Assembly (NCBI RefSeq): GCF_000227135.1 | Contig: NC_018258.1 | Coordinates: forward strand, 528,318-592,317 | DNA from: Leishmania donovani | Lineage: Eukaryota > Euglenozoa > Kinetoplastea > Trypanosomatida > Trypanosomatidae | Length of the DNA: 64,000 nucleotides | Direction of reading: 5' to 3' | Part shown: piece by piece, positions 40,001 through 51,724 of the stretch | Layout: the number at the start of each line of letters is the position of its first letter | How positions within the stretch are numbered: the stretch's first letter is position 1 | The notes under the pieces: generated by a model | Databases searched by the model: none | What the model was told of the DNA's origin: nothing | What the model saw: only the letters and a program-made list of their open reading frames with translations | Translations under genes and position numbers: made by a program

Positions 40001-42796
40001 GTCAGTCCACTGCACAGACATGCCGCCCACGCGACTCTGCGGCCCACCGCCAGACTTCTTGCCTGTGTCGTCGTCGCGCTGCTCATCCAGGTGGTGGTAG
40101 CGAAGCACAGTGGCTGCGGTAGGAGTGACCTTGTACAGAGGCGGCTGTGCGAGCGCTTCCGGCGACAGCGGCTTCTCCCACTCGGGACCAAGTGGGATGA
40201 CGTCGACCGCCTGCACCGTGTCCATCAACACGGCCACACTGAAGCGCACCGCTGTGCCCTGCACAAAGACGCGGAAGCCATCCATGGAAATACAGGAGTG
40301 ATGCACGAAGATGTCGCCCAGCTGCGCTGGCTCGCGCTCAAGCTTGCCAAAATCCTCAAACGATGCACGATAGCTGTGTTTGCCTTCATCGGCGTCGTCT
40401 TCGGCTTCCCGTGCAGCGACAGCGCCCTGAGCAAAGGTTTGCTTACCCGCCGCTCCCACCATGTGGAGGTACCACTGCATCGTGCTGTACACGACGGTGC
40501 CGTGAGCCTTACCAGTCGACGTCATGGCAGTGGCGGGCGAGAGAGTGGCATCAGCAGCGTCAGCGACCTCCGCGTTCGTTGTGTCTGTAGTTGCAGCAGG
40601 CGCCGCTGCGTCGGTGTCGCCCTCGCGGTGGGCCTCGGTGGCCACCGAGTTTTGCGGTAAGCAGATGTTGCTCTCCTTGACGGAGCCCATCGAAGCCAAA
40701 AGTGGCGCCGCGCCTGTGTCGTCTGCGGGCGACACGCTCTTGCTCGAGAGCGACCGTAGCTGCTGCTCGGCTTGCTCCCGTTCGCCCTCGTTGACGGACT
40801 GCAACGTTGCGCTCGTGCCGGACGTGGCGGCAGCCGCGGCTTTCTCCAGGTCGCGCTGTTGCTGCTTCTCGTGCACCGCATCCGCGTGGCGAGTGCAGGC
40901 ACGCTCGCAGGCGTGGAGGTCGAGGTGCAGCTGGTGCGTGCAAGTTAAGAAGCCAAAGCCGCGTAGCGGATTGTAGCGCTTTACGACGCCCTCGTACCAC
41001 GCACCAACGACGAAGTTTGCTCCATTCTTGGGCTCGGCGTGTGCATCGCCCGCGGCGTGAGCGGCAGCGCCTTTCCGGCTGCTCGCATGGCCGTCCTCGC
41101 CTACCTGCTGACGCCGGCTACGGTTGCGGCCGTTGCCGCCAGCGGAGGTGTTGTGGTTCCCGGTGGCCGGCGCTGTGCCGTGTCCTCGGCTTCCATGCCG
41201 ATTGCCGGCACGATTCGTTGGCTTAAGAGGCGGCTGTGACTGCGCAGCCGTCGGCGGTGGTGGCGGAGGGAAGCCGGCCTGACAGTGCGGCACGGCACCC
41301 GTGAAAGGAGAGTACATGCCAGTCGACAGCATCGGCAGAGTCGCCGCGCTAGAGGGAGACGGTGGAGAAAAGGCGTGGTGCAGCGGATTCATGGCGGTCA
41401 GCAAAGCCGCCGGGACAAGCGTGTTTATGTGTGCTCCTCCATCCGAATCCTTCCTAGACGCTGCCGGGGTTGGCGATGAGCCAAAGTGGTTGGGGTGAAG
41501 GCTTGTCTGGCCCAGCGATCCGGGCGGCGCTGCTGGTGGGTTGTTGCTACCGCAGCCTCTGGCCCTTGTACTCGCCAAGCACTTGGCCGTGGTGTTGCCT
41601 CGTATCTGGGCATCGGCGTAAAAGATGCGGGTGCCGGGGTTGCCGAGCGACAGCACTGTCGGTACACTATCTGCGTCGATGATGCTGTTGCTCTGAGGCG
41701 CTCGTGGCGCCGGCTCAGTAGACGGCGAGGGCGGTGGCAGTGGGTTAAGAACGAATAGCTGCTGCAGTGGAGCATTAGGAGTCGTCTGCTCAGCCTCGTT
41801 GCCTCCGTTTCCGCTCATCAGCTGCATCAGGCAGGCGCTGATGGCGGGCATCGTCGGAGCACTGCCAGCGGTAGACGACTCCCTCAGCCCTCTCAGTGTG
41901 TTTGTCCTCGGAGAGCTGGACGGCATGAAGGTATTTGGTGGTGCAGTGCCCTGCTGCTGCTGGAGGAGCATCTGCATAAGCTGCGGCTGCAGCATGGCGT
42001 ACCCATTCCCATCCGCGATCGCGACGTTGCCGCCACCGTCATCGCCAGTGCTCGCAGTTCCCACATTGCTGCTGGGATGTGCCCGTTGCAGCGGCGAACT
42101 CGCACTTCCGCCACCGCCGCAGTCGGGCCACACCGCTGCCGCTGCCAAGGCGCCGTCGCCGCACCCCGCAGCCCCGGAAACGCCTCCCGTAAAATCAGAA
42201 TACCCTCCGCTGACGCCGTTGGGACCGACGCTAAAGCACGAGGCTGTCAGAGACGATGACGAGGGTGCTAGCGCGGCGTTGTGACTGCCAACACTGCTCA
42301 GAGGGTAGTTCATCGTTGACCACGGCGGCGAGCGAATATCTCCGCTAGCGTGACAGTCCTGCTGCGAACACTCTGGCTTTTCCTTGCGCTGGAGACAGTC
42401 TTTGTGGTCATTTGCATGGTCCGTTGGTGAGGTATCAGCTGCACCGGCACTGGCATTGTGCACATTCTGAAACGACAGCGTTGGCAGCATCTGCAGCGGT
42501 TGTTTCGGTTGGTTTTTGTCGGTGTTGAAAGAGGTGAGAGATGTTGCGGCACCAGGGGCGTGTGGAAAGTCCGAACCGCGACCAGCACTGATGGACGTCT
42601 CTGACGAGGACGGATCATCAAACCGCATGTGCGAAATCTGCATGCACAGCGGCAGCAGGCTTAAATCATTAAAGTCCTCGCTGCAGTGCGGGTCGAAGTG
42701 AGCAGACGACTCCATGCCGGCTCCGTTTCCGGCGGCGCGGGAGTGCTTGTGACCCCTGTGGCCACTGATGCGGGTATGGCGTCCAGCCGAGCTCAT
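37088..42796 (-). CDS. Large protein with a split cold-shock domain, putative RNA-binding (1902 aa)
   Basis: I take the ATG at 42796 (MSSAGRHTRISGHRGHK); stop is TAG at 37088. Near residue 601 is the first half of a cold-shock domain, YEGVVKRYNPLRGFGFLT, containing the RNP1-type GFGF. The second half, LGDIFVHHSCISMDGF, then VRFSVAV, starts near residue 825. About 205 residues, partly charged and helical, separate the halves. Cold-shock domains bind single-stranded RNA or DNA. Two further ordered-looking parts lie near the C-terminal third: DWTEVFNLKIANERVKDIM with HHSVKIIAAVATP, and FVMVDVANLPPKLAAQV with GVTIIALPRETVKDLKVK. The remainder is Gln/Ser/Pro/Asn-rich and disordered. The gene at 56869-58476 shares the core motifs. 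A role in mRNA stability or translation is a reasonable inference. Confidence 0.88.
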   Translation of the reverse strand: MSSAGRHTRISGHRGHKHSRAAGNGAGMESSAHFDPHCSEDFNDLSLLPLCMQISHMRFDDPSSSETSISAGRGSDFPHAPGAATSLTSFNTDKNQPKQPLQMLPTLSFQNVHNASAGAADTSPTDHANDHKDCLQRKEKPECSQQDCHASGDIRSPPWSTMNYPLSSVGSHNAALAPSSSSLTASCFSVGPNGVSGGYSDFTGGVSGAAGCGDGALAAAAVWPDCGGGGSASSPLQRAHPSSNVGTASTGDDGGGNVAIADGNGYAMLQPQLMQMLLQQQQGTAPPNTFMPSSSPRTNTLRGLRESSTAGSAPTMPAISACLMQLMSGNGGNEAEQTTPNAPLQQLFVLNPLPPPSPSTEPAPRAPQSNSIIDADSVPTVLSLGNPGTRIFYADAQIRGNTTAKCLASTRARGCGSNNPPAAPPGSLGQTSLHPNHFGSSPTPAASRKDSDGGAHINTLVPAALLTAMNPLHHAFSPPSPSSAATLPMLSTGMYSPFTGAVPHCQAGFPPPPPPTAAQSQPPLKPTNRAGNRHGSRGHGTAPATGNHNTSAGGNGRNRSRRQQVGEDGHASSRKGAAAHAAGDAHAEPKNGANFVVGAWYEGVVKRYNPLRGFGFLTCTHQLHLDLHACERACTRHADAVHEKQQQRDLEKAAAAATSGTSATLQSVNEGEREQAEQQLRSLSSKSVSPADDTGAAPLLASMGSVKESNICLPQNSVATEAHREGDTDAAAPAATTDTTNAEVADAADATLSPATAMTSTGKAHGTVVYSTMQWYLHMVGAAGKQTFAQGAVAAREAEDDADEGKHSYRASFEDFGKLEREPAQLGDIFVHHSCISMDGFRVFVQGTAVRFSVAVLMDTVQAVDVIPLGPEWEKPLSPEALAQPPLYKVTPTAATVLRYHHLDEQRDDDTGKKSGGGPQSRVGGMSVQWTDMAVIPSPAIPNSVEGQSELLIVRVPPKMGPISSQTTVTSTRSGATPGLAAMKSASATITATRGGVDTSQSTNATEYGGAMPNTVGATGAQVSDASTKEPMCTGAQEALRGGPQLLDVVHPDSIAATFLAMDRDDQRALQGKPGAAAITPATPAPSRKCNAFRETTMKATEPSAPATEEVESLTNGTSLENAPKNQLNRDPSAFSGGWLTSSKNDLTSGHGNTGGTGTQTSGRDSRSATMTTMTATNPAQSSDHNAGSQSQALPNSIHDLKDSRSRGSSTIPTDMFGDCKDLVLSGNMDEQAISSFNGCGAGHKADKDHCEGSERAAGGAAAAADGGSNVAVLAHPKTAARSAAAAAQGAALLPANGDFSEPRSHDDAELSEVLVRSHSGRDSDEEEKNSIMTSPSGNTIPESNLGPAPDWTEVFNLKIANERVKDIMKHKTDFKLLPHHSVKIIAAVATPNQMSGGGSCFDAAALVPKVVPLSAVCELDSSSSRGVEEDEGAAEASGCRSAPGNCSNRGDPVGREANPSSSQPPMRGDDSGQTGTTQLTQDKSSCNGHEARPRTGKPKKSSSAEGQQKRLKDKTVPAFVMVDVANLPPKLAAQVPRGVTIIALPRETVKDLKVKSISVLRDASSDPASPCLAEAQSAVPVAEGPRTSGSKAYVPFHGPAQAAGGRHASSSSAARRPGGNVPAHGHAESTDSEFYRKLVVSLDKKTTSICSAPALGGRKCGDSCSPENDRNVFPFTLAPPQSQQVCQRLPRTSMGRKPDSMNKSSRGSINTFKTSSHSVPMPQSLVNVLSSPWIQDSAASSQSLPYPKQQQPPQHPFALQQQLQRSTPSGSQPTSIRTTLGHASNNSLSQQQCEPSNPVFTSTNSTAALQAATRIATGSYAALDSSGLYLSPCISAGVGMGTIRQPAMWAPSHALALAQPACAPPPPPVSSPQTAPSGTAMSASPQASSRWHPSQGNWRPS

Positions 42797-42848
42797 TCTC
42801 AACCTAGAGAAAACGCAAAGAACGCTCAGCTCAGCAGTTGAACAAAGA

Positions 42849-42850
42849 CT
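42849..42850 (-). promoter_or_regulatory. Predicted spliced-leader acceptor AG for the split cold-shock gene
   Basis: Minus-strand CTTCTCCCCTTTTTAG ends here, 52 nt before the ATG at 42796. A second candidate lies 7 nt before the ATG (TTTTCTCTAG, AG at 42804-42805). Supports the chosen start. Confidence 0.4.
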
Positions 42851-45800
42851 AAAAAGGGGAGAAGTGAAGATGTACGCAGAGACACGCACCAGCGCAGACC
42901 TTCAAATCAGCTGAGAAAGCTCCGCAGCGCGCGAAGAGGGGGCTCGGGGGTGGGGAGGGAGGGAGGGGGGCCAACGAGAAAAGAGAGCGATAGAGCCAGA
43001 CAACTGCGCCAGAGCGAAAATGTGTTTTTGCCTCGTGGGAAATATCTGAAAAAGAAGAGATCGACGCGGGATAAGAAGGAGAGAACCGAAGATGCAGAGG
43101 GCCGGCACAACAGAGTTGAGGGAAGATAAACAGTTTCACGTTCACGGTCACCTCTGCGAAAAAAGGGGGAGAGGAGGGAGGACAGAAAAACGCAGAACGA
43201 GCAAGATACGAAGCGAAACGCGTCACGGTGCGTGGAAAAGAAAGAAAAGAGGGGCGATCTGGCCAGTAACAGGAACAAAAAGAAACCGGAAAAGAAAAAC
43301 GATCCGATGCACACACAAGGAAAAGGGAAGGGAGGCGGAGAGGCGGCAGCAATGGTAGGTCGGAGCTACGACACAAGACGGCGCGGAAAAAAAAAGAGGA
43401 AGAAACAGGAAAAGAGGACAATACAAAATGATTTCACCTCGATGTCTCTACGGCACTCATTTACTTGGTTAAAAATTTTTTGATTCGTCTGTGTTTCTTT
43501 GCTGATTGATGCACGCGTCTGTCTGCCTGTCCGTGTTTCCGTGTGTGCGTGGGTGTGTTTTCTATATTCGCGTCGGTGCAGCCAACGACTACGTGGCTTT
43601 AAGTCAACAGAGGGAAACAAGCACAGTACCACAAAAAAAGGCCAAAACAGTGCGACCGCAAAATCGGAACGGAGGCGTCTACAAGGCGACGGCAAAACGC
43701 ACACAAAAAAAAAGAAGAAAGAGGCGAGGGAGAGCAGGGGGGAGTTGGAGACACGCACACATGCACGCCCACAAATAGAGAGAAAGGATTAGCCGTACGG
43801 GAGATGTGGCAACAACCAGTGCAGCACAAAAAGGCTCTGATGAGAGAGGCAACAAATTATAATAAAGGCGTACCAAAACGAAAATGAGTCTGGTGAGAAT
43901 AAGCTGCACGACTGCACAATGATGGAGAAGAGGAGGGGCGAGGAGTTGCCAGTGTCGCTCCGCAGGGGAGGGGTAGGCAAACGCCAACGAGCACGCCCCA
44001 CGAGCACAGACGCAAGGCCTAAGAAAAAGAAAATGAGAGAGGAAGACAACGAGACGACGACGACGAAGAGAGACGTTTGGCAGGGAGAGAAATACCTCCA
44101 TACAAACAGGAAAAAGAGAGAGAGCAAGCGAGCGATAGTCTGTGCGTGGCGTGCGCGAGCAGTCGTTTTATGTTTCTTTTTCGTTTTGTGAGATCCGCAC
44201 CCGAGTTGGTGGGGATGTGATGGGAGAGAAGGGCCTCGCTTTCGTTTGCCGTGGAGAGCGTGGATCGCCTTTCGTTCCGCTGGCTACGCAGTGAAAGAGA
44301 TATAAGAAGGGTGTTAAACAAAACAGCAACACGAAACAGCGCACGCGCGCAGTCTCACACTCCCCCCAAACACACACACACACAGAGCGTCAAACGCAAT
44401 AACAGAGTCTGCGCATGTGAGCCTCGTACAACGACAAAATCACACGACAAGGCGTAAAACGAGTACCCACCAAGGAAGTCCACGGGGAGGAGGCAAGCGG
44501 GAGAAGAGGGGGTAGAGAGAGAGACTAAGCGAAGAGTAATAGACCGGCAACGCGCACGAACCGATATGCGCAGAGGGGGTGTTGTGGGGAGGGAGGAGGG
44601 CTGTAGAGGTGTGAAGAAAACAGAGACGAGGAAAGCAGCAATCAACTACGGAGCTAGACGCGGTGGGGGAGAGGAGGGGGAACAAGCAAAGACGAAAAAA
44701 GACGAAAAGGCTAAAGCAGCAACTCGTGCGCGACGCTGAGTACGTGCGAGAGAAAGCCGCCGTGTGTGCGTGTGTACGAGAGAGTCTGTTGGAGGGACGC
44801 AAAAAAAAAGAAAGAAAAATTCTCGTATTTATCGGTCTCTTCGCCTCCTTTCCACCGAAGCAAGCAGCTCCGTCTTTTCACTTTTTCAGTGCTCTCGTCA
44901 TGAATGTGTGCGTAGTGGTGCACAGACCTCAGTGCACCAGAATCAGCAGTGAACGGAGGGAAGAAAAAGTCACGAAGCCAGCAACTGCACAGACGCTCAC
45001 ACTCTTCTCGACACAAAAGTACAACGTAAAAAAAAAAATACAAGAAAAAAAGAGATACCCCCGTTACGGCACAAAAAAAAGCCAAAGACACCGTACAACA
45101 CCTCGCTGAACAGCGTACCGGTCTTCGACGCTGCTGAGCGAAGCTGGTACACACAAGCTGGGGAGAGGAGCTCGAGCAAATACGCAAGAGAAATCAATTC
45201 GCTATATGAAGGGAAAAGGGAGGAAGAACGGGTAGAAATAAAAATCAGAACAAAACAAGGAAAAGCAAAGAAAAGAGGTACCGTTGAGAATACGAGAATA
45301 GTGCGATGGCTAATCGACAGAGAGGGGGGGAACAGATATAGAGATGAAGGAGCACGCGTCTACACGAGAGGGTCAGCGCGTTCGCGGTTGAACAATAAAC
45401 GAAACAACAACAAAAAAGCAAAGGGCCGAGGGCGAAAAGGGGAAAAAAGAGAAAATGTTGTGAGTGTGGCGTAGCACTGCGCACAGAAAAAAAAAATCTG
45501 AGGGTTGATACCAACGAGAAAAGCACCACAGCAAACCGCCGTGTTGACCGTGAAAAAAAATCAAAAAAATATATATATAGAGAGAGTGAAATATGGTTAT
45601 GTTTGTAACCTGGGAGGGTGGTTGTTGCTCTGCAAATAGCACCTCCGCACCTGCGTACAAAAAGCACAGGAAAAAAAAACAGGGAGAGGGCCGGCTGTAA
45701 CTTCCCGTTCACCTCGCGGCAATGCTTCTGCGCCGATGTGTGCTGTTGGTGATGTTTGGATACTCCGACTCGAGGAAACAGGTAAGCGAAATCGCCCTTT

Positions 45801-46729
45801 TTCAGAATGTCTGGACACTCGAGAACTTTACGTCCTGTAGAAAAGAGGCCGGGCAAGATGAGAAGGACGGGGGAGTCTTAGAAGGGGGGAAGGCCCAGCC
45901 GATAGCAGTCGCAAGGAAAGTCGTCGTTGGGCGGCGTGGTGCAGCAAAGGGAGTCCGCGGCGCGTTTTTTGTTTTGTGCAAGTGTGCGCATGCGCGGGTG
46001 CGAGTACGTCGAGAACAGCAGAACACGCGATGGAGAAGATACAAGAGTGGTTGAGAAGAGAGGGCAAAGGTGAGAATTGCATGTTCCATGCAACAGATAA
46101 CCAGAGCAGCGCGGAGTCGGTGCCACACATACGCCAAGCATGAAGCGCTGCGCTCCGTGCCAGTACGGTAAGCAACTCTTCACAATGTGGGTATCAGCAA
46201 GACACGATATCACACAGCGATTGCGTAAACTGACTCCACGCACGCACGCGAATGCTTATGCGGTGCGGGGCGCTGCTATGCAAAACTGGACAGCGCGGGC
46301 CCACAGAGAGACACGCACGCGGTTGCCCCTCACATAGGCACCGAAGCGCCCGAGGAGCTGCGTTTCTGTCCACGCACGAGCAAAAAGTTTGCTCACAAAA
46401 GCGCGGTCGTTTTGTGCCAGGTGTCGCCACCTTTTCACCGATGTTACTACGCGTGCCACACATCCTACAAGAGTCAAGGGCCGCTTCAAAAAAGAGAGAG
46501 CATACACATCGCTTTCCAATGACCCGCGTCGCGGCGGCAACAGTGCTCACAGGGAACTCTGATGAGGAGAGCACGAGCAACACTCGTCCCTCAACATCAA
46601 AAGAGCGCAACAATGTTTTTTTCTTTGTTGGCTTGTTTGTTTTGTTTTTGCCCACGTGCCCATTTGACCACGAGCACGCCAGCAGACATACGCGCACAGT
46701 CACACCTCTCTCCTGCCCCTGCCGCGCCA

Positions 46730-47750
46730 CGGCTGCATCCGGGCCCTCTAGCGCGAGCCGTCATGCCGTCGAGGCGGGCCGTGCGTCTCACGGGCTCCTC
46801 CTGTCCCTCCTCGGCCCTCTTCCTCGCATACCCGCTGCGCCACCGGCGCAACACCGGCTCGGCCGGACCGCGCGCCTCCATCCACGCCGTCCACGTCCAC
46901 GGTCCTGCTCCAGGGCGGAGGCTCTGGTGGAAGTACGGTTACCACGGTGCTAGAGGAATAGCAGGCAGCACACAATCTTCATTTTGTCACTGCCAGTTAC
47001 CCGCTGCTGCAGGAATCCACAGTGCGGACAGGTGCCCGTATGGAACTACGCGAGGAAGGCCTCCCGTCCTCTCGCAAGCTCAGCATCTTCGTTCCTTGGT
47101 GTGGAAGAGCGGCCGTCAAGCATGTCTTGTCTCAGCGCGTCGCATCGTGTGACGCGGTTTCGGGGGATACTGCCTGGCGTCCGAGACCGGCGACCAGATC
47201 CTCCACCCGTGCAGCTGGCGTCGGCGCCTCTGGCATGGCTGGTTTTGCAAGCTTGTCAGCTTCGCCGTTGTGCACCAAGTCACGATGGCCACCGACAAGC
47301 TGAAATGTGAAGCGCACGCGGCCGCTACGTATGGCGGAGGTGTGTGCGTGTAAGGCTCCGAAAGGGCGGATGCGTGAATGCCGGCCTGGGAGCTGGCGAA
47401 GCACTGTGACGACACCGCCATCCGGCGTGTGCAACTCTCCACATCAAAGGCGCCAGATGGCCTTCTCGCTTGGCTGCGGGGAAACGCAGCCCGGTGCAGC
47501 GCCGCAGCACTGTAGAGTCGAGGGGCAGGAGATCGGCCTCCTCGAGCGTGTCTCCGTTGTCTGCGGATGTTGGGGTGTCCACGACAGCTGCGGCTGCTTT
47601 GGCGTGAAGGTGCACACGGGCGTTCCTGCAGTTTACGGCCAGCACCACCCGAACACGCGGTGTCACCATAGCACAACGTTGATTGAAGCCGTGCCATGTA
47701 GGAGTAGCGGAGGAGGGTCCTTTGACGGGCCACACTCGTGCGAGCAGCCA
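46730..47750 (-). pseudogene. Degenerate ingi/L1Tc-clade LINE retroposon remnant (DIRE-like) with RNase H fragment
   Basis: GC-rich island in a purine-rich spacer. On the minus strand, 47234-47317 encodes a segment matching the C-terminal part of the trypanosomatid retroposon RNase H domain: VRFTFQLVGGHRD, then HNGEADKLAKPAM. A Val-Glu-Asp-Leu-Val-Ala stretch follows, as in the ingi/L1Tc arrangement. Further 3' and in another frame, 47016-47030 encodes CPHCG, recalling the zinc-knuckle-like C-terminal end of those elements. The frame is shifted between these blocks and stops occur, so it is inactive. Upstream parts (reverse transcriptase, endonuclease) are not recognisable. The ends are approximate. 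Confidence 0.6.
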
Positions 47751-50096
47751 CTGCTCTCAGCCTGGGGCACTTCACGAATGATAAAAGGCGAGCAACAGGC
47801 ATGCAAGCATGGATCGTGTCAGCGGCAACAGTCGCAGTGTCCGTTAACACCCCCAACTCCTGCTTCTCCTCATCCATCGAAAAAAAAAATGCGAGACTCG
47901 AGCAAGCGGTACGGGCGCTAAGGCTTTCCGCGCCTGCCAGGGCATCGTGAGCGCGCTGCTTCTCCTCATCGACCCTACGCAGACGCTGAAAAAAAAAAGA
48001 TGCGAAGGGGTACAAACAACAGAAAGTGGACGAGAGTGATGAAAGACCTCAACTAAAAGGAGATTTAAGATGTCGCCCATCATGGCGCGCTTACGAGAAG
48101 GCACACTCACTCACACAAACAACAAAAAAGCGGCGCACAGCGCATGTCAAGACCGCACACGTTGCCGGCGAACGGCGCGTTTTACTCTCCGTTGTGCTTA
48201 CGCTGTTTTAGATATTGTCGAGGTTCGTTTCACTCTCTCAATCTCACTCGATCCGTTCCTTTTTTTTTGCTTTTTTTTTCGTCTGCGTTGCGGAAGGCCG
48301 GCAGACGTTCTATTACTATTATTGTTTCGGCTCTTTGTTGTTTCTTTAATGGATCCTTAACGTTGTCTGGCCGCTCCTCGGCGTTTCCTCTTTTTTGCAC
48401 CGTAGAACGGAAAAGCGAAGCCATGGAGCCGCCTAAGGGATTTCGAAAAACGTCATAAAAAACCAACACGAGAACGCAGAACAGATACGATGACGGTTGT
48501 TTGAGAGGAGAAAGGAAGGCAAGTGCAGAGTCTCACACACGCACGCACACATACAAGCCCCCTTCACTCTTCTCCCCTCCCCTCTCCCCCTCTCCAACAA
48601 AAAAAAGAGAGAGGAGAGACGCTTAGGCTTGTGGGGGAGGGTTACGAAGGTCATGGGGAAACGCACCCGATGAGAAGAACGAGGTGAAAATAAACGCGCC
48701 GCCACGAGAGACGAAGTCGACAAAGACGGAGTGAGGGGGGAGGGGTGGAGGGAATCCCAGCGAGCAAGTAAAGACGAAGGAAATCACGGATGCGTCGCTT
48801 ACAAGAAAGCAAAATGAGACAACAGACGTCACTACAAAGCCGAAAAGGTACGAGGGGAGAAAAAAAAAGAAGGGCGCACGCAGAAAGAACGAGCGAGAGC
48901 GAGCGCCGTGAGAAGACGCGCAGCAGCATAGCGTAACACGGTGAACAGGCGAAGATGAAAAATGAGACCAGCGAAAAAAAAAAAAGAAACGATTTATTCT
49001 GTTTTAAGAGAGAAAAGAACGAAAACGTAACGAAGTATCAAGGCAGATGCCGGCCGCAGAAGAGTAAAAACAAAATTGTGAGGGAGGGAGAGCATAAAGA
49101 CAAAGACGAGGAGAGTCTTCCTGCCCTGTGGTTGTGGCTGTTCCCCTTGCCGACGTCGCGCACGCGGAGCACAGGGAAGAGGAAGAGGGCCCTGACAGCC
49201 ATGCTCTTCGGTGATGGCGAATCAAGGAGCAGCCAACGTAGAGACGGCGACTGCAACAGCCAGAGGAAGACGGGGAAGGAACGGGATGAAAAAGCGCACG
49301 CACTCACCAGTCAAGATGAATGGCACAAGACAAGTCTGTCAAAGTCACACGAGCATCGCGAACGGGCAACAATAAATGGATAAAGAGAGGACCACGCAGA
49401 AAGAAGTGACGACCATCTACAGCCGCATACAAGAGTAGAAAGAGGATATCATCGCGCCAGTGCCAGCGCAGCGAGCAGCGGTTGCACAGGAGACGAGGGC
49501 GTCAAGTCACCAAACAACCAAAAAAAAAGAAGCAAGAGGATCACGAGAAGCCAGCATCACGCAGTCCAGCAATGCTCTGAGAGGGTCCCTCACCATAGGA
49601 GAGAGAGAGAGCGGAAAGCAAAGGCCAAGCAAACGATCAAAAAAGAAAAAAAGAGGGCCTGCAGCTCTCTCGGTGTACTACGTGAGCAGCGACGAGAACA
49701 AGCAGAAGGGCAACAATTGAACAAAAAGCAGTGCGGAAGCTGCAACGACATGAAAGATGAGGAGGCTTAGAGAAGCTGTTGTGTTCATGTGATACTTGCT
49801 CTGCTCTCGTTCAAGAGTCGGCACCAAATCGTAACGCGCAGGAAGGACGGGAGCCTGTGCTCCCCCTCCCCAAGGAAAAAAAGCACGAAAAGACAGAAAC
49901 CACCAGCAAACGAAGGGACCAGCGCAGTGATGCACCGCGTAGCCATCACAATGGGCGAGTATGCAGCTGTTCGCATCCGTGTGCCTGTCGGTGCTGTCGT
50001 GAACTGTCTAAGGGAGCGGAAAGAAACCCAAGGCACAACGAAAAGCACACAACAAAAAAAAGGCGGAGAGGGAAAAAAGCAGATTGCTGAGCGTGA

Positions 50097-50286
50097 ATAT
50101 ATCTATATATAGACATATTTATACATACAGGAAGGAAGAACAGCGAACAGTCACAAACAAAAAAATAGACAGAGGTATTTTTGTTTATATTGCTATATAT
50201 ATATTATATATATATATATATGCGACAAGAAAAATATAGATACAGATGGACATGTATATATATATATATATGCGTGTGTGTGTGTA
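50097..50286. repeat. TA-rich tracts ending in (TG)n
   Basis: Three clusters of TATA repeats (50097-50125, 50187-50221 and 50251-50271), the last running into a TG tract. Not coding. Confidence 0.9.
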
Positions 50287-51691
50287 ACGACAGAAACGCG
50301 TGTGGACAGAAGGGAGTGCGTGGGCAGCAGCTGAGCAGAAACAAGCCGACAGAAAAGAACCCACAAACGCAGATCTCGCACTCCCAAGCATGATGAGAGG
50401 AGACACGAGAGGCCCATGGCAAGGATCGGCGCGTACGTCCATCTTGCCTGCGCCTGTTCGTTTCGTTTTCGCTCTTGCGGCGCTTGACTGGGCTCCTTTT
50501 CGAGCAGAGAATTGGGCGAAGCACACACAATACTGTGCAGAGAGACAGGGAGAGAGTAGCCGGCCAGAAAAAAAATGCATGCCTGAGATATGTGTCCGCT
50601 GCAAGTTGTCACTTGAACCACTACATATGCGTGAATGACGGGTTGCTGTCGCCATCACTACAGCCCATAGTAATCGTGTCGTAATTCGCGTTGACTCTCA
50701 CACCCGGTCAGTCAAAACCCGCTATCAGGGCTTGGGCAGTACACAAAGAGAGAGGAAGAAAGGGTTGAAGGGCGCTTCATGGGCTGCTGCCATCGGAATC
50801 AACTGCGTTTATGATGCTCATACAGAGAATAACGCACCCACCCTACCACGACGCTAGCGTATGCGCAGGGACCAGGCATGTAGAGGGGCAGTGAGAGAGT
50901 CAGGTCACACGGGCCAAAGAACCGCTGAAAGAGGGCCCCAACGAAGAAAATAATAATGAGGAGAAAACATATAAAAGTCACCGTGACAAGCCTCCATGCA
51001 GCAGAAGAAGCGGCCGCGACCACTAGCATAATAGACACCGTCTTTGTTTTTCTTTGGTGTTGCTGTGTGTGACTGCCCGTCAACGCCAAGGGCCTTGCTC
51101 TCTTCTCCATCAGCTCACCAACCGATAGGCGTATGCACACACGATATTTTGGACTGCCACGTTACGATAACAACACCGGAAAAAAAAAAACTACTTTCCA
51201 GCACGCATGCGCGCATTTTGTTGCAAGACACCCGGCGCGGCCCTGATGTCATGCCGGGCTCTTGACAGCAGTGGCGGAGGAGGAAGGGAGGGTTGTGGGC
51301 ATCGACAGCAGTGCAACGATCAATGCATATAAAAATAAATACGTATATAGATAGAGAAACCAGTGTAAGAGTGTAAAAACAAACAAAAAAAAAAAACAGA
51401 AAAAGTGACAAGAAAAACGGCGAAGAAAACACCAATAACAGCATCGATAGCCATGCAAGGCACAGGTTCGCGTAGAATCTGCAAAAAAACAGAGGGTCAT
51501 ATGTATATATGCAAGTCACGACTGAGACGAGCACGGATAGGAGGGTTGAGGGAGCACAGAGCAGCACGATGAAGTACTTGAGTCCTTCGCGAGTTTCCAC
51601 AAGCCAACACCGCGAAAAAAAAAAGGAATCAAGAGGAGGAGAGACAAATACCCAAAGAAACAACCACAACAAAAAGATCGAAAACATACGA

Positions 51692-51724
51692 GTATATATA
51701 TATATGTATATATATATATATGTA
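51692..51724. repeat. TA-rich microsatellite
   Basis: (TA)n with a single TGTA interruption. Confidence 0.9.

Noticed and set aside
42797..42889. Extension of the cold-shock frame above 42796
   Set aside because: It runs through two candidate splice acceptors and begins in polypyrimidine sequence.
46252..46953. 233-codon plus-strand frame
   Set aside because: Antisense to the transcription direction and overlapping the retroposon relic; composition arises from the GC-rich island.
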